A stretch of 64,000 nt of DNA, taken from NCBI GenBank assembly GCA_024734555.1, contig JANPWX010000054.1, positions 8,493,328 through 8,557,327 on the forward strand. Reading direction: 5' to 3'. Each line of letters begins with the position of its first letter. The stretch's first letter is position 1. The notes beneath the pieces are model-generated. The model was not told the DNA's origin. It worked only from the letters and a program-made list of their open reading frames with translations, and ran no database searches. The position numbers and the translations under genes are program-made. The stretch is from Trochalopteron elliotii (lineage: Eukaryota > Chordata > Aves > Passeriformes > Leiothrichidae). This document shows positions 27,814-39,776 of this stretch, one piece after another.

Positions 27814-29274
27814 TAGCTTTTTTTAATGAAAATAAAACAAGTAGGGCTTCAAGAGAAAAAACACCTTCTCTCTTAGTATTCTTTTTATAGGAAATCTATT
27901 TACAGAGCAGTAGTATTTCTATCCAAATACTTAAAACAAAAGGAAGCTGTATGCTACTCATTCTTAGATTTTTAGACCTTTAGACACAGAAGACTCGTAA
28001 AATTACTAGCATCTATTAGAAGTATTAAACTCAGTTACTGGTCTCAATAATTAAAAATAAATCTACAATAGGCATAAACCATGGACTGAAGTGAAAGAGC
28101 CAGGAGATATTTTGAGATAGAGTAGTCAAAGACAAAAAAAAAATTGAGAGTCCAACATTAGATGGTGGGAAGTGGAAAAAGAATATCAATTTGATATTTC
28201 TTCTGCTACTCAGTTCCTAGGAGCAAGTTAAAAAAAATGAAAAAAAGAAAACACAAATCCTACAAAGTTATGAATGACAATTTTAGCTATATTAAGTAGT
28301 ATCATAATTCAGAATGTCTCAGATTTACTATATTGACAGCTCTATTTCAAATGCAAAACCCAAGGAACCTTAAAATTAAGACTTTTAATAAATTGCTGTT
28401 CAGAGACATCCACCTTGAAACTTCATCTCAGCCAGCCCACAGATCTAGAGTTAGTCCTTCACCAGATTGTGTCAACACAGCTCTCAAAATGCCTGAAGTT
28501 CAGACAAGGTCATTTAGAACCCAAGTGACAGGTCATTTGGGAAGGAGAGGGTTACACAGTGAGTGTCCTGTACAGCACAGGGCTGATTGTAAGAGCTGCT
28601 GAAGATAAAAGTGCCAATCTGCCTTTCTTATGACTTTTGATATAAAGTAAAAAGTAAAACGGCAGCCTTTTATGACATTTTAATTCTATTCCCTCTTTCT
28701 ACCACCTCCATTAAAACATTTTCCTCCTCTCTTTTGTGCTATCCAAGATTAAAAAGTCATTTATTGCAATAAAGGGATTTAGTGGTTTGGGAGTAACTTT
28801 TATATACTGTACACCCTCTAGACACCCTGAAACTATGTTAATAATTTTCTTCCTATTAATTGTCTCATCAACTCACAGCTGGCTATGCTTTTTATTTCAT
28901 TATGTTATTCATCAATCTAAAATAGAACTATAACAGAAAAAGAAATTGGAATGGAGCAATTTCAATATTTCAAAACAGATGCAAATCAACACTAGAGATG
29001 CTACACAGCATATTTTTATTGAGACAATTCTATACATGTTTGAAAAATGAACTTGTAATAAACTCATATCCTGTGAAGATATGTTTTTCTTTCCATCTTA
29101 TGAGCTAATTATGCCAACACAACATAACGTTTTCCTAAATGCCTTATAAACTGACCCAGTTACTCAGAAAGTATTATTTTTAAATTGATGTGATAGATGC
29201 AAACTGGAACGTTCGGATTTCAATTCTGGCACCAATTCCCAGATCCCCTTCCCAAGTAATTTAAGGACTTCCTC

Positions 29275-29560
29275 CCAATAGTTTTTCATATTCTTTTAAC
29301 TGACATTTTATCTTTATACAGTATCTCAGCAGAATGAACATGCACTAAAACAATGACAGCCCTTCTCTGGCTGTCATCTCTCATTCTGGCAAAGACAGAT
29401 GTCTTACACTGGCTTATGCCAATAATAGAGCCGACAAAAAAAACAACAGAGACTACCTGCCTCTGATGTAAAGGCACCAATTCACATTTGTGACACTCAT
29501 TTGTCAATTAACAGATTTCTTCCATTGTTGACACATGGGACTTAAAAGATGTGGGCTAGA
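29275..29560. promoter_or_regulatory. Candidate conserved noncoding element with a hairpin
   Basis: Unique, complex sequence without simple repeats, including TTGTCAATTAACAG and ACCAATTCACA-like words. A perfect inverted repeat ATGACAGCC (29353-29361) and GGCTGTCAT (29369-29377) encloses a 7-nt loop. TGACAGCC/GGCTGTCA also fits TALE homeodomain (MEIS/PREP) sites. The element label is an inference from appearance; conservation is untested. Confidence 0.25.
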
Positions 29561-29689
29561 ATGTGATGAATTAAAAAAGACAGATGAGTAAGCTATGAGC
29601 TGCAAAGTAATACTATAATGTGCTTTAGATAGGAATATCAACTGACACCCCTGACAGGCCATACAAGGTTTTATTTCATTTTGCTCTGT

Positions 29690-29995
29690 ATCTAGGCTTC
29701 ATACTTTGTCTTCTTTGTTCTCTTTTCATCAAGCTCCTAACATCTCATTCTGACAGCCAGAGACATTTAAGGCACTTTCGTTTCAAATGCAAGTTAGCAT
29801 ACTTGATTTGTCATTAAAATGCAAAACGATTGCCATTGCAGGTAAATGTAGGTATGCTTAAAAGGTTGTATCTGAAAAGTAAAAGCTGAAAACCGTTTCT
29901 GGCTGCTTTGCTTAACTCTTTCACACGCCTCAGAGTTTTTACGAGGCAAGTGTTACTGTGCTGTAATAGAAGTGTAGCAGCACCTGCAGTTTGAT
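29690..29995. promoter_or_regulatory. Candidate conserved noncoding element
   Basis: Dense with words typical of vertebrate enhancers: TCTGACAGCC, TTGTCATTAAAATGCAAA, TTGCCATTGCAGG and GCACCTGCAG (an E-box). No low-complexity DNA interrupts it. The short stretch between this and 29560 holds nothing distinct. This call comes from pattern recognition only and needs a cross-species alignment. Confidence 0.25.
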
Positions 29996-32900
29996 ACAGG
30001 GTACATTTTAGTATATTTAAATAACATAAAATCTTAAAGTTACAATGTCAAGCACAAAGAGGCACTGTCAAGTTTGCACATGGAGCCTTTAGCATTACTC
30101 ACACAAGAATCTGAAGAGTCTATCAGGTAAAGCTTTACATGGGGTCAAAGCTCTCTACTACATAGAGACCAAAGAGGAAAAGAGGGGGAGATTTGTTTAC
30201 TCTTTAATTCACTAGTTGTGGTTGAATTAACTGAAATCACCAGAGAGGGAATTTCAACAGCAATTTGCTTTCTATTCCAATGCTCATTTTAAGAGAGATG
30301 AGACCCTTAACATAAATAATTTATTAAATAAATACATACATACATAAAGTGCTCTGTAACAAAAGACAAGGACAGATTTTAAAATTTTGCAGAGAAAGAG
30401 ACCTGCACAGGATGGGTATAAGTAACACTTGGCTTTCTACATAATATGCATAGATGTGAATGCACTCTATAATATAAGGTTATTTCTAGTCAATGAGATA
30501 GATTTGAACATCAAGAATCTCATTTGTGTTCAGCATACAAACTCTAGTGAAAAGAACTATCTATTATTTTCTATAAGTGGTTTGAAAAGCAGAAGTATAT
30601 AATTTAATTGAGCAAATTTCTTGACACAGAGGTTACATTCAGATATTTGATTTTAGGAACTTAAAGAGAAACCTTTGTCCTAAGTTTGTACCTACATATC
30701 TCTTTTGCAGACTTTTTTTTGTGCTTTTTTTACTAGGGAAAAGAGAGGTGTGAATAAGGTTTCACTCCACTCACTTGGGTGGAGAAGTCTTTTTCCCTAG
30801 TTTTGTTTTTCCCCTAAGAATGAGAATTGTATGGAAATATGCAGTTGGGAAATCATTCAGAAAATCTGATTCAGTGCATTTGAATATAAACTAGAGAACC
30901 TGAAACATTTGATGCTTCTGTGTGTAGAATGAAGCTTACTGACCATTTCTGATGCTATTCTGCCTACTAAGGTGCATCTGCTACAAAACAGGAATTATTT
31001 ATTCATTCCATGTTATAGGACAGTAATAGGCTATTCTGTAAATAGAAATAACAACTTTAGAACTAATAGCTATCTTGATGGGTTTCTAGTGCTACTTTTT
31101 CTACCCACACTAGTCTTAAATGCTTCCAGTGCACTTATGTCCCCACATAGAAAGAAAATAAGAAAAAAAAAAGTGTAAGATTACCTTAAAGCTAACTTCA
31201 CCATTTCACTAGGTTTTAAAACACTGGGACTACAGCAACCAAGACTTTCATATGCTATACTAAAACACACAAAGAAACACTTGCCCATTAAATTTTAGCT
31301 CAATACAGACTTTTGTTCTCTCTTCCTCCATTGACCAATTACTAGGAAGTGAGACAAAATGTACAGTAACGCATTAGTCTCCTTAATTTTAGAAACTTCT
31401 TTTCTTCTACTCAATCATTTAAATGCAGGCAAACCCCTTGTTTCAAACCACCTCTGGTTGCAGAGCCTGTAATTCAGTCGCAAAGCAGTGGCCCACGTTA
31501 AATGGGTTGAGATAGATTCTCATTAGAGGTACGTCCAAATTTCAAAAGTCCTTTTATTAATTGTAGTAAGAGACTATTTGATACAACTTATTTAAAGGAA
31601 GCCAAAGAATTGACTGTGAAAGAAACTGAACTGCCCTCTGACATTCCCCACTTAGACTGGCAGACAATTTACTAACTGTGCACCTGGTAGAACTAGAACC
31701 AACACTGCACACAAACAGAGCTAACAGCTGTGTCCTATCACAAGCAACACAGGAACAAAAGAGAGACCACTGGCAAGAAAGCAGGAACCTCATGTTGCAC
31801 CTGCACCCAAATCTCTCAGCAGCACCTTCAGCAGCCTTCTGCTGATTTAAGGAGCTGAAGGCAGTGGGGAGAAAAGGCAGCACAGAGTGAGGGAAGAAAA
31901 TAAACTGGACAGATACACAGCCTCTTGCTTAGTTTCCATTCCTAGAAAACATAGTATTTGACAATTTTTCCCACAGCAATTCCAGTATAATCACCTTCAC
32001 ATATGACTGTTTCTGTGCTATTCCGAAGTACTTCACTGTCCAAGATACAGATCAAAATAAATGCAAGATAATACATAGAAAGTGTTCAGATCCTTGAGCA
32101 GCTGTGATTTGAACATTCACACACTGGACTGTCAAATTATCTTAACATAACTATGTTAGAAGCAGTTTTACAAATATTCAATATACTGTTAATCCTTGGC
32201 CTGTCTAGAACATTTTTCCTTCAGCCTTTGAGTGCTTTAGAATAACCGCTATACTTTATCACTTAAGTAACTAGGTCAACTATGATAAGTTTTTCTTATC
32301 ACTTCAACTAAAATGTCTTGAAAGTCCTGGGAGTCTAAAACAGAGCAGCCTCATCCAGTGCTTTTGCGGCCACATGGTCTCGAAGAGTCATGGCTCTTCA
32401 GCAAGTCTTGGACCTTACACATCTCAAATGGTTCAAGGACAGTTCTGCTGCATTTCCTTGCACTATAAGAGATTTCACACTCAAGAGACAGGATGTTTTT
32501 TGCAAGCAACCTCTAAGTAATATGTTCCTTCCTTCAAGGTTGTAAGTGAAAAGGTTACCATTGACAAGTTACCACAAGCTACCACAAGTGCTGAATCAAA
32601 GTAGAAAAATACTTGAGCATCACCCCCAAGTTTATATAGATTAAAAATATAATTCATATACTATGCTTGCATATAAAGGAAATATGCATACATCCTAAAG
32701 ATCTTTATTTATAAGATGCTATTTTGTGTGTGTGTCTCTGTGTGTGTGCATTAAATGCCAGTAAGCTGTCAGCAGCAGCCAACACACACTATGGTTTCTA
32801 TGAAAAAAATGAGCTAGCCTTGTGCATACATCCAAGAATTACTATCTGCCAATACAGCTCATATGCCAACTGCACAGGAAAAGCAGCAGAGACTTAAGCA

Positions 32901-35900
32901 CCTGAAGAGAAGTACTGCCCCAATCTGCAAGAGCCTATCAACCTCCCTGACTTTTGGACATTAGATATTTTGCATCTCTTACTTGTGTTCTTTTGAAACA
33001 TATTTCCACCACAGTAGTCTCTCACCATAGCAAGGTTTCCTACAAACATGAGCAATGAGAATGGCTGTACTATACAAAGAACATTCACCACTTCCAGTTA
33101 TAGACTCAGCAGGCAAATTAAATTAAAAAGGCAAAATAAAGTATTAAGAAAGGAAAGGTTCCAGTTCTACCAATGAGCAACTCACTCAGGCAAGCATCAT
33201 CAAAAGGAAAGACTAGGAGAAAGAAAACAAAAATATAAATAAAAATTATAAAATGTCACATAATTACAAGCATCAGTTCATGGGTAAAGCCAGCAACTGA
33301 GCTATAACACTGCATTAACCATGACCCTGAAGACAGTATAATTACTGTATAGCATGTCTGGTTTGACATGCTGAATCCAGAGCCTGAGAAAAATACATGG
33401 CCCTTTTGCACATCTCTGCTCCTCACTCTTCAAGCTTGCACGAGCTAAGGGCTTGGGGACGGTCTTTTTAACCTGAAAAATCATCTCCAAAATAATCTCT
33501 GTAAAGATGACTTATGCAAAATGCAAGATCCCAAAAATGGCAAAAACCATGCAAGATCACATAAAACAAACAAGTGATGCATAAAAAGAAGCTCCATAAG
33601 GATTTTTCCTGCCAAATGCCAAGTAGTTTTTTGTACCATGATCACCAGCAGGTTTGTTGAACGCTGGAGGACCGAGGCCCTCCTTAGCGACTGGAATGAG
33701 CAAAACTAGTCAAGTTCTTTACATCTGCAACTATATGCTGAGAATCTTTTATATTGCATTAAGGTGAGAAGATACCTTTCAACAAAACAGAGAGGAAAAC
33801 ACAGAGACAATAATTCCAGGGTTAATGCAGGTTCTTCCCTTCAGCCAAGCTCCTTGTCCTCAGACAACAGTTACTTCTGCAGTCCTTCGCTCTTGTTTCA
33901 CAACACCAATGATGAGGAAATACTGTTTTAGAGTGAGAGAGATTAAGGAAGTCAGAAAGTAATAATAATTCATCTGATTACTGTACTTAACACATGCTCT
34001 TTATCATGCCCTTTTCTTTAACCCCCGATGCTCTTGGAAGAAAGTACTTTTCAGTCTTAAAATCCAGATAATCGTGGACTATGAGGAGCAGTCATCAAGA
34101 TATTATTTTCAATCTACTGACATTCTTTGAAAACTAAAACAAATACATCAAACTATTTATCTTCCAAATGCCAATATTTTCCATAGACTGTGATAGTCTT
34201 CCATTTATTAACTAATATTCTCCCAATCTAACATAGATTCCTATTGTTCAGAACAGAATTCAACACAAAAACTGATTTTAGTTTAAGACCGGTTACAGCT
34301 TCCACAAGAAGAGTTGGATTGACTGTGCCAGGGAATTAAGTGTTCTGGGTACCCAAAGAACAACTGCAGATTGTGTAGGTTTAGCCTCCAATATCACTTT
34401 AAAATGCAACTTCAATCTCATAAAGAAATCAGATCAAGAAAAAGCAGTTCACTCCCTACACATTCAAACATGAAAAAATTATATGATGCAAACACCAGTT
34501 CACTGGGAAATGCTCTGCCTCAGTCAAAAGGTTTTATCAATAGCCTTGAGTCAACAGATGTTTAATATGAAATCCTATCTCTGTTCAACTCCCAGTTTGT
34601 CCCTCATCTTTTGTTCAAAAGTACAGATTTCATCTTTACTCATAACTGCAACAGACCATTAGGCCAAAAAAACAACTTTCACCAACCAGCACAGCAATAT
34701 TCACCAGCTAGACATAATTAAGGATGTAACAATCGAAGCTCACAACCTTATTTTAACTTAATGTCAAATTGTGCTGTTTGTTTAATTTTTTTACGAGATT
34801 TCAAGCTCTAGCAATCCTCACAAGAATTTTCCACTACACAATATAAACCTACACTGTCCCCCAAGCCAAAGGGTCAGGTAAAAAGTTTTTGCCCAATTCT
34901 ACCACATGATACGCCTTCAAGACAACTCCTTCCATAATGTTAAACCTTCCTGAGGAAAGCAGAACAGAACACAACCCTGTGTTCTGATCTGTCAGGTACT
35001 GTAAATCAATGGATAATGGCCAGCACAGGGGGGTCAGAGGTATATATACTAGAGTGTTTTCACAGTCTGTTAGTGACTATGTGGCCATAAAAAATCAAGC
35101 AAGGATCAATGGACAAAAAGAGAGGCTGCTGGGACTAAAGAAGATAACATCCACCCATACTGAAATATTTGTAACAATTTATATTACTTATTACTTACAT
35201 ATTACAGAGTTTGGAAAAATAACTTTTCCATTAAAAAGTACAGCTTACATCTATGGCATAGTATGCTGAAACCAGTGAGATATTTAAATGCATACCCATT
35301 AATTTGATATTTTTTAACAACAGGCATTGATTGGTCTTCTTCGTATCAACACTAAACCAATGACTGCAATTAAGACACAGCAGGAAAATATACAAGCCAC
35401 AAAAACACACACAGATAATACTTTGTAGTGGCAAATATTCTGTAATCTCATTTAAAGTTGACAAAACAACAAAACACAGGCATGGCTATTGCATGTGAGC
35501 CAAGGTGTATCTCAGTATTTTTAATATTTCTGAAGTTTTAAGGTGGGGAAAGAAAACTTTCCTTATATATTACACAGATCACACCTGGTTCCTGTTGAAA
35601 TGCCACTTTTTAAAAGGGGGTGGCATGGTGTGGGGGAAAGGAAGGGAAGAAGAGAGTAGATTTAGCTTTGATGTTTATCAACTACCAAAAGTAGAGTTAA
35701 GAGCTGAAGTTTGTAATTGTTTTCATTAGTGGTAATACTCTCCTTCTAGTTTTCCAATAGTTATACATCTACAAAACTTTATCTTATATGATTCCCTAGG
35801 TATTACCCATGTAGAAAAAACCCATCAACATACTTGTCTTCAATCCATTTAGTACAACACAAGTTCTTTGAGTAGGAAGATAATTACGCATAAGGTAGTC

Positions 35901-37099
35901 CACAGTGATTAATAAACATGTAAGACTTCAACAGAAAGACTATTATATCTGTAAATAATTTCATTGATTCCTTGTACGATATTCCTGTATAAATATTTAA
36001 TTCAGCAAAATTATTCTAGGAGCTGAATTGCTTCCAAAAACTGATCACCCTTAGCAGTGTTACAGTACAAGTACTTTCAGACATCCATAACATTTCAACA
36101 TTATTTTAAAAACAGCGTCTTGTGCTTATTGTAGGACATCCCTTTAAGGGTAAACTTTGAGTACCCACCTCAAACTACACACTTACTCATTTGAACCTGA
36201 TATATTTACTGCAATACTAGAGGAAAAATTACCAAGAATTTATAAATTTCAGATTGCTTAGCTATGGAAAACATTATCTCTTTGCTGAAGTCTCCCTATA
36301 CAATTCCATTTACCTTCAAACAGTAAACAATATCCAGTAAAAAATTTACAAACATTTGTAAATTATTGCTTTCTAAAAGAAAGAAATCTCAACTACTACT
36401 CAACATTTTTCTTAAAAGAGCAATACAATATCTTCAATACATAAACATATACAGTCTCCTTTCACATAGTAAACTGTCGTCATGCTTGAAAGAAAATAAA
36501 AAAACAGAGAGAGTAAAACAGATTAACTGCATAGCTCCAATACACTTATTTCAGACAAGATACTATAAATCATCTTGAAACAAAACAGGCAATTATAATG
36601 TGCACAAATGTTATGATATTATGCATCTCTACTGGTCCAGTGGTTTAAATTATTGAAACTGATGGTTGAACAAGGGCATATTGTTTCAACACACTTAGAT
36701 TCCTTGAACAACTCTAATTCTTCCTTCAGCTATCCAGTGCTCTGCAGATCTCTGATGTCAATAAACAGATAGATAAATGCTTCTTAGATAATTCAGGCCA
36801 CATCTAAGGGGATTAAAATATAGGTCCAAAATTTCTCTAGCATTATCTTTTGTAAAGGATCACATAGGGTTTTTTCCCTTCAATATTGGAAGAAGCATCT
36901 AAAATTAAAGCAAGTACATACATCTTCCTTCAAAGCATTCAGTGAGGACAGAGCAGCTCCTTTCTCCTTGTAACCACTACCACATATTTCAATCCTCTTC
37001 ACCTCAGTGTAAGGGAAACAGGAGTGAGAGCCACAAGACAGAATCATTTCAAAACACAATCAGGTATTTGTAAACACTCTTTCCTGCAGAAAATCTGCA
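29996..37099. other. AT-rich noncoding DNA, no gene recognised
   Basis: Unique AT-rich sequence. It contains a short ATAC repeat near 30331-30345 and a (TG)n tract at 32725-32749. No exon, RNA gene or mobile element is recognisable; minus-strand frames near 31557-31883 and 32894-33091 look random. Confidence 0.55.
32725..32749. repeat. (TG)n microsatellite, interrupted
   Basis: Two TG runs separated by TCTC. Simple repeat, possibly polymorphic. Confidence 0.85.
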
Positions 37100-38035
37100 A
37101 CTGTTAGTTGCAGGAAAAAGCAGCACTTACGGTAAATCAATTAGCTTGCTAATTTCTCACCCTCATTCATTTAGCTCTGCACTGTATTTGTCGTAATTGA
37201 CTATAATTATGTTAATTACCAACTCCAGCATAATTACTATATTTATTGTCATTGAGCACACTATGTACCCAAAGCAAAGCTGGCATTTGTTGGGCATCAA
37301 AAAAATAAATAAATAAAACCACGCAACTGTCGGGAGGGGTTTCTCTGAAAACTGGCTGATATACCTTCAGCAAATGAAAGGGCAAAAGAGATTTCATGCA
37401 ATGCTAGTTTGAAAGCATCAGTTCATTAAGGATATTAATTTTCTGATAACTACACATTTAAGCATGACACACTGGAGCAGTATCTACAGGATTTAGCAAT
37501 TATTAATGCGTGACAGTTTCAAATGCTAAGTGAATCAATTAAACAGCAGCATTCACAATTTGAGAAGAGATAACTGCTTCATAACTGCCTAAGACTACAA
37601 TTTTCACATGACAAAAAAGGGCCATTCAGGCTCCTTCAAAACCTGACAGGTCAAGAAAGAAGTTTGAAACAAAAGCACCTTATAACCATCATCTCTCCTC
37701 TTTACTTGTCAGATCAACTTTGCTAGTGTCTCCGCTGAAATGGCATCACCATGCCAGCTGCCACAAGGTGATTTTTCATGTCTTGTCAAAGAAATCTTTT
37801 ATTCTATTTGCTCTGCATTAACATGTTACATTTATTGATCAAGCCCTTTCTGCAGCCACAGCAGGGCACTGTGCTCTTATGCCTAAGGGGGCTTTGATGT
37901 CCTGGTGACATTCTAGACCAAATAATGCACATACTAAATGGATTTAATGCAGAAATGTGTTTGTGCATGACAGCTACATTAATAACAGCCCCTCATACTG
38001 ATAAATATGCAATTGCTACAATTAAGAGTTACCCA
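37100..38035. promoter_or_regulatory. Candidate conserved noncoding element cluster
   Basis: This is the stretch that most resembles a cluster of deeply conserved vertebrate enhancers. It is repeat-free over almost 900 bp and loaded with homeodomain cores (repeated TAATTA, TTAATTAC, CAATTA, ATTAATAAC). It also has a TGACAGGTCA word (MEIS/nuclear-receptor-like), a TTTATTGATCAA word (FOX/HNF-like), CATGACAGCTACATTAA, and ATATGCAATTGC. Read by eye, the base composition is more balanced than in neighbouring DNA between about 37610 and 37910. No open frame of note crosses it. I infer regulatory function from motif texture; I cannot see conservation. Confidence 0.35.
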
Positions 38036-39477
38036 ATTATGGTGAAAATATTTTTCTACCTTATAAATAAAACCATCAAAAAGTTTTAACAATACTGCAT
38101 TTTCTTCAACATTTTAAAGTGCTATAAAGATGAGTCTTAAAGGCTTTAAAAATGTGTCATGCTTTGTTTTGAATTCTGGCTTTTATTTCCATCTCTCTTT
38201 TGTTGTTCATCTTCCTGTTCTGCATGTCTTATTGCTGCATAGACCAGGAAGGTGGTTAAGAAAAAAAAAAACCAACAACAACCTTTCTTTCATATACTCA
38301 ACTTACAAAGAGGAACATGCCCTGCAAAAACTGAAGCCCATTTTCAAGCTGCCACTTGCATATTCCCCCAGGCAAAAAAAAACAGGAGGCAGAAGAGAGG
38401 AAGAACAATACCTAGTCCACAGAGAAGATATTACAAAGCCTCAGCCTCACAAAAGTCATGGAGGAACATTCCAGACTAGGTGTGAAGTTCAAGGGAATGT
38501 TTTCATATATGCACCTTCTTCATCAGACAGTGGAAATTATGCACAAGCACATACTGTGCAAATTATTCAGCTCCTAGCAGAAATAATCTGCACCCTAGAG
38601 AGAGGGAAAAGATATTTGTATCTCCATGAGCACAATTATTGGATTAATCCTTCCTCATTGGCCAAGATTAAAGATTCACTCTCACCTCACAGCTTAGACT
38701 GAGAAGAAATCTCTGTAAGAAAAAGGAAAACAACACACATGTTTAAAACTACTGAGGATAAAATTACAAGATGGACTTCTCTGTGAATGGAACTGTAGAT
38801 GTCATTTATAAAAGCATGGCACCTGTTTGTACAAAATCACTGATATCTGTTATTCAGGCACCGGAGTGTATTTAGCCTTTAATGTGAAAGGAAAAATTTT
38901 GAACAAAGTCATCTAGGACAAGGAAAAAAGGCTTTGAACAAGTCATGGGTTGTTTGGGTTTTTTTCCTTCCCACCAGATAGCAATATGCGTCTAAACTAA
39001 AATCTTTCTATTTCATCCAAATCTCTACTCCCTACCTCTATTAGATCCTTCCTACTCACTTACTGCTTTCCTTCCTCCACCAGTGATTACTACTTACCTT
39101 GTTCTTTCTGTAGTGAAATCTTTAACTTTCCGTGATCAACAACAGTTTTTCATTCCACCTTGAAATCCTTCACAAAGACTCCAGGTAACACTAACACTGA
39201 CACATCAGTGTCTCTTTTTCACATCCTCTATGCCTTTGCAAAATGAGAACTGGGGAACATTTTCCACATGTTATGAAAGGACTCTCTTACTAGGGAATGC
39301 TATCAAATACAGTTGCCACGAGAGGCTCAGGAGCAGATTTCCAAAGCAAATCTCTGCTCCTGAAACACGCCTTATTGAAAATACACAATGTAAATAGTTC
39401 ATTGCTAAAGTAGCCAATAATCACTATGAAATCAAAAGAGCTGCTACACATCAGGCCATATTGCAGCAATAAGGCTG
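38036..39477. other. AT-rich noncoding DNA with one chance long frame
   Basis: A 190-codon plus-strand frame (38130-38702) lies here. It starts in AT-rich sequence, crosses an A11 run, and matches no family I recognise; its composition looks like translated noncoding DNA. Nothing else stands out. Confidence 0.5.
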
Positions 39478-39776
39478 CAGAATCACAGCATAATTTAGGT
39501 TAGAAAGAGCATCTAGAGATCATCTAGACCAATTTCCTACTCAGAAAAAGGGGATTTCAAAAGTTAGATCAGGTTGCTTGAGGTTTTGTCCAGTCACATT
39601 TTAAGTATCACCCAGGATGGAGATTCCACTGCCTCTCTAGGCACCTCTTCCACTCAACCTTCCCTGAGGTGGCTGGAAATTCCCTTGCTGCAGCTGTGAC
39701 AACTGCCTCTTGTTCTTTTGCTGTACATCTGACAAGAGTTTGGCTTCATCTTCTTCACAACCCCCTCACTGGCCCC
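39478..39776 (-). mobile_element. CR1 LINE fragment, 3' end, internally deleted
   Basis: On the minus strand the segment ends in the CR1 3' UTR pattern (plus strand reads CAGAATCACAGCATAATTTAGG, the degraded CAGAATCACAGAAT...AGGTT of CR1 tails). Upstream on that strand it encodes PREAVESPSWVILK, matching the CR1 ORF2 end (LPREAVESPSLEIFKTRLD type). The remaining part matches the segment that in plus orientation reads 'CTCTTGTTC...CATCTGACAAGAGTTTGGCTTCATCTTC'. The copy is 5'-truncated, with stops and probable internal deletions, so it is inactive. It lies in the same orientation as the copy at 8561-8950 but belongs to an independent insertion. Confidence 0.88.

Larger units (their letters stand above)
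16711..29274. other. AT-rich noncoding DNA, no gene recognised
   Basis: About 12.5 kb of unique AT-rich sequence without recognisable exons, RNA genes or large mobile elements. It holds an (AAT)n microsatellite (24291-24315), a 20-bp palindrome with inverted forkhead-type words (24958-24977) and a small 11-bp tandem duplication (27792-27813). The frames present are short and on both strands. Confidence 0.55.

Noticed and set aside
32374..32401. GAAGAG...CTCTTC inverted repeat
   Set aside because: Six-base arms with a 6-base spacer are common by chance and nothing around supports a site.
38130..38702. 190-codon plus-strand open frame, the longest without N
   Set aside because: Starts in AT-rich DNA, runs through a long A run, shows no domain or periodic structure, and has no splice or promoter context. 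Chance is sufficient.
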